From NCBI GenBank assembly GCA_031286025.1, contig JAITVB010000248.1, forward strand, positions 1 through 13,230: a stretch of 13,230 bases of DNA, written 5' to 3'. The stretch's first letter is position 1. Each line of letters begins with the position of its first letter. Shown here piece after piece: positions 7,460 through 13,230 of this stretch. The translations under genes and the position numbers were made by a program. This stretch comes from Rikenellaceae bacterium. GTDB lineage: Bacteria; Bacteroidota; Bacteroidia; Bacteroidales; Rikenellaceae. The notes below the pieces were generated by a model. That model was not told the origin of the DNA and made no database searches. It saw only the letters and a program-made list of their open reading frames with translations.

Positions 7460-9739
7460 CTAAAGCGGATCGACGTCGACCACCATTGCCAGGCCGACAT
7501 ATTCTTTCGTTGTCAACAGTTTTCGGACTTCGTCTCCGGCCCAATGGCGGGCTTTGGCGAACGATTTGTGACGTTCGATTTTAAGCAGGAAACCGCGGAG
7601 GAATTCGCCGCGGATCTTGTCGACCATCGGCGTTTCCGGGCCCAACAAGCGTGCGCCGAACAGCTTTCGCAAGGCCTGGTCGAAATCGGCGGCGGCCCGG
7701 ACAAGCACCTCTTTTTGCCTGTGTTTGAGCGTAAACCTGATCAGGCGGCAAAAGGGCGGGTATAAAAACGCACGCCGCTCGGCCAGTTGCGTCCGCACCA
7801 TTGCCTCATAGTCACCCGCCCCGACCTGGACGATCACCGGATGGTCGGGTTGTGAAGTCTGAATGACAACCATCCCCTGGTCGTCGCGCCGCCCGGCCCG
7901 GCCCGCGACCTGCATCATCAATTGGAAGCTGCGTTCCGATGCGCGAAAATCGGGATAATTCAACAGGTTGTCGGCATTCATAATGCCCACCAACGCCACG
8001 TTGCCGAAGTCGAATCCCTTGGTCACCATTTGCGTGCCGACCAACAGATCGATCTTTCCGAAGGCGAAAGCCGAAAGGATGCGCTCGTAGCTGCGGACGG
8101 TGCGGACCGAATCAAGGTCTAAACGACCGACAGTGAGCAGCGGAAAAAGTTGAAAAAGTTGTTCCTCTATTTTTTCTGTGCCGAAGCCGCGGGGTTGTAG
8201 GTCTTCCGAGCCGCACGAGGCACAGTGGGAGGGCACCGGCACGGCATGGCCGCAGTAGTGGCATTGCAATGTCCCGGGTCCTTTGTGGAACGTCAGGCTG
8301 ACGTTGCAATGGGGGCAATCGATCACTGTCGCACACGCCCCGCATTCGATATAGGGAGAGAATCCACGACGGTTCTGGAACAGGATGGCCTGCCGTCCGG
8401 CAGCGGTCACCCGCTCGATCTCACGCAGCAGCAGGTGCGAAAAATGGCCGTCGCGTTCACCTCGGCGAGCGGCACGGGCCGTGTCGGAAACGACGATGCG
8501 GGGCAGCCGGCCCGAACCATAGCGCTCGGAAAGTCTGACGAACCCATACTTTCCCGCTTCCGTGGCATTATAAAAACTTTCTATCGAGGGAGTGGCGCTG
8601 CCCAACAGGGTTTTGGCGCCGCACAGGCCCGCCAACACCAAAGCGACGTCGCGGGCGTTGTAGCGTGGAGCGGGATCCTGCTGTTTGTAGGTGGTTTCAT
8701 GTTCCTCGTCGACGATCACCAACCCAAGGTTGTCGAAAGGCAGCAATACCGACGAACGCACACCGAGCACAAGCAGGGGCACGCGATTGCCATCTAACAC
8801 TTTCAGATAAGTTTCGGCCCGTTGCTGAGCCGTAAAGCGCGAGTGACAGACCGCCATCCGGTCGCCGAAACGGTTCTTCAGGCGGTCGATCAACTGAGTG
8901 GTCAGGGCGATTTCGGGAAGGAGATAGAGAACGTCCCTACCCTCCTGCAGCACTTTGTCGATCAAATGAGTATAAATCTCCGTTTTCCCGCTGCCCGTTA
9001 CGCCGTGAAGCAAAACGGTATCTTTTTCGCGGAGATTTTCGTCGATCTCGCGCCGGGCGGTTTCTTGTGCCGGAGAAAGTCCGGGCAGCGGCGAAAGCCC
9101 TTCCCCATAATCTTCCAACCGACTGACTTCCGCTTCAAATAATTCTATGAAATCTTTTTCCTCCAACGACTTGATGACGGCCGAAGAACAGGTTGTCAAC
9201 CGCATAACCGTCGATCTCGAAAGCGCATTTTCCCGCGGCGTGCCGACCGGGAACAGCTCGACCAACCGCAACAATGCTTTTTGTTGGGTCTTGGCCCGTC
9301 CCAACGAATCGAGCGCTCTCAAAAATTGTTCGTCATCGGTGATCAGTTCGCCCCAGGCGATTCGCGTTTCGGTGCGCGGCTGATAACCGTCCGAAAAAAT
9401 TTCTGAAAATCCGGCAGGTTTCAGCGCCGACGGCAAAGTGGACTTCATCACCTCGCCCTCGCTGCACATATAGTAATCGGCGATCCATTCCCAGAATCTT
9501 TTTTGAATTTTCGTCAGTACGGGCTTTTCATCGATGAGTTTTGCCACCTCCTTGACCGTGCGGTAAGGCGGCCGCTCACCGTGGATGCGGATCACCACGC
9601 CGGTGTAAAATTTCCGCTGTCCGAGGGGCACCACTGCCCGGCCGCCGACCACCGCCCGGGCCCGCAACGACTCGGGAAGCGCATAGGTAAATGCTTCCCT
9701 CACCGCTATCGGCAACAGCACATCGACGTAACTTCTCAT
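7460..9739 (-). CDS. priA: Primosomal protein N' (PriA), replication restart helicase
   Basis: The 759-residue product is PriA, a 3'-5' DNA helicase that recognises stalled forks and D-loops and starts reloading of the replicative helicase. Seen: an N-terminal 3'-BD domain (about 1-100), Walker A GVTGSGKTE (246-254), DEEH box (344-347), GSATPS (380-385) and motif VI QVAGRAGR (610-617). Two zinc sites between the helicase halves supply all eight cysteines: 466, 469, 475, 478, 493, 496, 506 and 509. The C-terminal domain contains YPPF (660-663). Nothing is missing, and the length is typical for Bacteroidota. It starts 8 bases after the ligA stop with no ribosome site of its own, which suggests co-transcription and perhaps coupled translation with ligA. 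Confidence 0.97.
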   Translation of the reverse strand: MRSYVDVLLPIAVREAFTYALPESLRARAVVGGRAVVPLGQRKFYTGVVIRIHGERPPYRTVKEVAKLIDEKPVLTKIQKRFWEWIADYYMCSEGEVMKSTLPSALKPAGFSEIFSDGYQPRTETRIAWGELITDDEQFLRALDSLGRAKTQQKALLRLVELFPVGTPRENALSRSTVMRLTTCSSAVIKSLEEKDFIELFEAEVSRLEDYGEGLSPLPGLSPAQETARREIDENLREKDTVLLHGVTGSGKTEIYTHLIDKVLQEGRDVLYLLPEIALTTQLIDRLKNRFGDRMAVCHSRFTAQQRAETYLKVLDGNRVPLLVLGVRSSVLLPFDNLGLVIVDEEHETTYKQQDPAPRYNARDVALVLAGLCGAKTLLGSATPSIESFYNATEAGKYGFVRLSERYGSGRLPRIVVSDTARAARRGERDGHFSHLLLREIERVTAAGRQAILFQNRRGFSPYIECGACATVIDCPHCNVSLTFHKGPGTLQCHYCGHAVPVPSHCASCGSEDLQPRGFGTEKIEEQLFQLFPLLTVGRLDLDSVRTVRSYERILSAFAFGKIDLLVGTQMVTKGFDFGNVALVGIMNADNLLNYPDFRASERSFQLMMQVAGRAGRRDDQGMVVIQTSQPDHPVIVQVGAGDYEAMVRTQLAERRAFLYPPFCRLIRFTLKHRQKEVLVRAAADFDQALRKLFGARLLGPETPMVDKIRGEFLRGFLLKIERHKSFAKARHWAGDEVRKLLTTKEYVGLAMVVDVDPL

Positions 9740-9747
9740 CAGGGTTT

Positions 9748-12292
<2,545 letters not shown>

Positions 12293-12326
12293 CGGCTCGC
12301 GCATATTCAACACCCCCTCATCTCCG

Positions 12327-12341
12327 TCCGGCCCTGCCGGA
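12327..12341 (+). terminator. Possible weak terminator after the small acidic-protein gene
   Basis: A 6-base stem TCCGGC/GCCGGA with a CCT loop is followed by a T-rich but broken stretch (to about 12378). The stem is short and the T-run does not start at once, so termination strength is doubtful. Confidence 0.35.
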
Positions 12342-12393
12342 ATGATTTTCACATTCCTTTTTCCGAATTTTTGATTTGTTCCGAATTACACGT

Positions 12394-12632
12394 ATGACAC
12401 TTATCGATCGCATCCTGTCCTACTCCAACGACGAAATCACGATCCGTTAGAAGCAAAACAAACGCACCCATGCCGGCTCGCGGTTGCGCTCGGTTTTCGA
12501 CCCGGTACGACGGCCATGGATCGCCCGCAGGCCGCCTCTGCGACCGAAATCATCGCCGTGATCGAATCCTGCCCTTCCGGGGCGCTTTCCTGTGTCCGGA
12601 AAGGCGATCCAACGCCCGAAGGCAACGGATGA
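12394..12632 (+). pseudogene. Decayed gene for a divergent 4Fe-4S mono-cluster protein (Fer4_19 type)
   Basis: From the ATG at 12394 the frame reads MTLIDRILSYSNDEITIR and meets TAG at 12448, where relatives usually have Trp (TGG). The same frame then continues KQNKRTHAG, then VFDPVRRPWI to 12522. Two bases later the reading must move by -1 at 12523-12524, consistent with one base lost from a GAC codon (PWI-D-P), after which it gives PQAASATEIIAVIESCPSGALSCV-like residues to TGA at 12630-12632. The order YSN-E-T, THAG, VFDP-RRPWI, CPSGALS is the signature I know from Fer4_19 (PF06902) proteins. The first cysteine position is now Arg (RTHAG), and the second is not visible; only the CPSGAL cysteine remains. 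So a stop, a frameshift and lost ligands all point to a true pseudogene rather than a sequencing error. Confidence 0.8.
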
Positions 12633-12655
12633 CGCTACAAATGCGATTTTTTTTG

Positions 12656-12663
12656 TACCTTTG
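12656..12663 (+). promoter_or_regulatory. -7 promoter element (TACCTTTG) of deoC
   Basis: The third exact copy of TACCTTTG in the window lies 21 bases before the deoC ATG, after a run of eight or more T's. Transcription should begin a few bases downstream, leaving a leader under 20 bases. I see no TTTG-type -33 element at the usual distance. Confidence 0.55.
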
Positions 12664-12685
12664 TCGTAACAGACTCCTACGACAA
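12661..12685 (+). promoter_or_regulatory. Perfect 8-bp inverted repeat over the deoC start region (candidate operator)
   Basis: TTGTCGTA (12661-12668) and TACGACAA (12678-12685) are exact inverted copies separated by 9 bases. The left arm overlaps the last bases of the -7 element and the right arm ends on the A of the deoC ATG, so the dyad spans the expected transcription start. Because the transcript would start inside or after the left arm, a DNA operator is more likely than an RNA hairpin. The regulator is unknown. Confidence 0.5.
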
Positions 12686-13230
12686 TGACTGGTTTGCTTC
12701 CCTTTAAACAGATAGACCCTTCGCAAGTGACTCTCCGGATGATGACGGCGGAATCACAGGTCCCTTCGTTGCTGCAATCCGAAATCTTCAAGCGTTGTTT
12801 TTCCTGCCTTGATCTGACCTCGCTCGGCGTACTCGATTCTGTGATGAGTGTCAGGGAGATCGCCCAAAAGACAGCCGACTTCAAAATCCATTTTCCGGAC
12901 GTGCCTCAGGTGGCGGCCATCTGTGTTTACCCCGAGTTGGTCGAAGTGGCCGGATTGGTACTGGGTGAAAGCGAAGTAGCCATTGCGGCCGCGGCGGGAG
13001 GATTTCCATCATCGCACTCGTTTCTTGAGGTAAAGATGCTTGAGTGTGCGATGGCCGAGGAAAACGGGGCCGATGAGATCGACATGGTGATGAACCTTGG
13101 CGAATTTCGCGATGGGAACAACGAAGTGGTGGCCGGCGAGATCAAAACGATCCGGGGCGAACTCGATGCGGAAACGCGGCTGAAAGTGATCATCGAATCA
13201 GGGCTGATGCCGTCGCTCAGTGACGTTTAC
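12685..13230 (+). CDS. deoC: Deoxyribose-phosphate aldolase (DeoC), 3' end beyond the window
   Basis: The first 182 residues of DeoC are present, and the frame is open at the window edge. DeoC cleaves 2-deoxyribose 5-phosphate to acetaldehyde and glyceraldehyde 3-phosphate, letting cells use deoxynucleosides as carbon. Matches to the E. coli enzyme, from memory, are LDLTSL (42-47), AAICVYP (77-83), the GFP loop (106-108), NGADEIDMV (127-135) with the catalytic Asp133, and LKVIIESG (166-173). The Schiff-base lysine of the FIKTSTG motif should lie beyond the window, so activity cannot be fully judged. The N-terminus (1-40) is longer than in E. coli, as in many Bacteroidota forms. The ATG at 12685 sits 21 bases after a -7 element and overlaps a candidate operator. 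No other deo gene is visible in the window. Confidence 0.93.
   Translation, partial: MTGLLPFKQIDPSQVTLRMMTAESQVPSLLQSEIFKRCFSCLDLTSLGVLDSVMSVREIAQKTADFKIHFPDVPQVAAICVYPELVEVAGLVLGESEVAIAAAAGGFPSSHSFLEVKMLECAMAEENGADEIDMVMNLGEFRDGNNEVVAGEIKTIRGELDAETRLKVIIESGLMPSLSDVY

Noticed and set aside
12447..12884. 145-codon - strand frame over the Fer4_19 remnant and the deoC start
   Set aside because: It is antisense to recognisable DeoC sequence, runs through a T-rich promoter region and shows no family features.

Overview
The window looks like a chromosomal segment of a Bacteroidota member, most likely order Bacteroidales and possibly Alistipes or another Rikenellaceae (inference from gene content, GC-rich third codon positions and promoter type). 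Several genes are preceded by the Bacteroidota -7 promoter element TAnnTTTG, three of them with the identical octamer TACCTTTG, and Shine-Dalgarno sequences are mostly absent. I see no tRNA, rRNA, CRISPR array, insertion sequence or phage gene. Most of the window is housekeeping DNA, so I do not claim a new defence or mobile system.

Layout from left to right. 1-278 has no supportable gene. 279-2678 (-) encodes a class A penicillin-binding protein (PBP1A). 2962-4374 (+) encodes a DEAD-box RNA helicase with an RGG-rich tail; a short coding-like frame sits just upstream and overlaps its start by ATGA. A near-perfect bidirectional terminator separates it from an Fsr-type MFS exporter, 4495-5724 (-). 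After a 363-bp divergent intergenic region comes a GNAT/hemolysin-type acyltransferase, 6088-6987 (+), related to the enzymes that N-acylate amino acids in lipid synthesis. A 12-bp hairpin terminator follows it. 7038-7408 (-) is a small exported TPR gene broken by a one-base frameshift. 7460-9739 (-) is priA and 9748-11826 (-) is ligA, 8 bp apart and probably one operon. 11987-12292 (+) is a small conserved-looking acidic protein of unknown function, divergent from ligA. 12394-12632 (+) is a decayed gene for a Fer4_19-type (divergent 4Fe-4S mono-cluster) protein, with a stop codon, lost cysteines and a one-base deletion. 12685-13230 (+) is the 5' part of deoC, running off the window.

How the parts relate: ligA and priA join Okazaki-fragment sealing to replication restart. 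PBP1A builds peptidoglycan. The helicase remodels RNA. Fsr exports small toxic compounds. DeoC feeds deoxyribose into central metabolism. The observations most worth a second look are the two gene remnants (TPR and Fer4_19), an 8-bp inverted repeat placed across the deoC transcription start and initiation codon, a C-terminal QTALF sequence on LigA that resembles a sliding-clamp-binding peptide, and the short frame upstream of the helicase.
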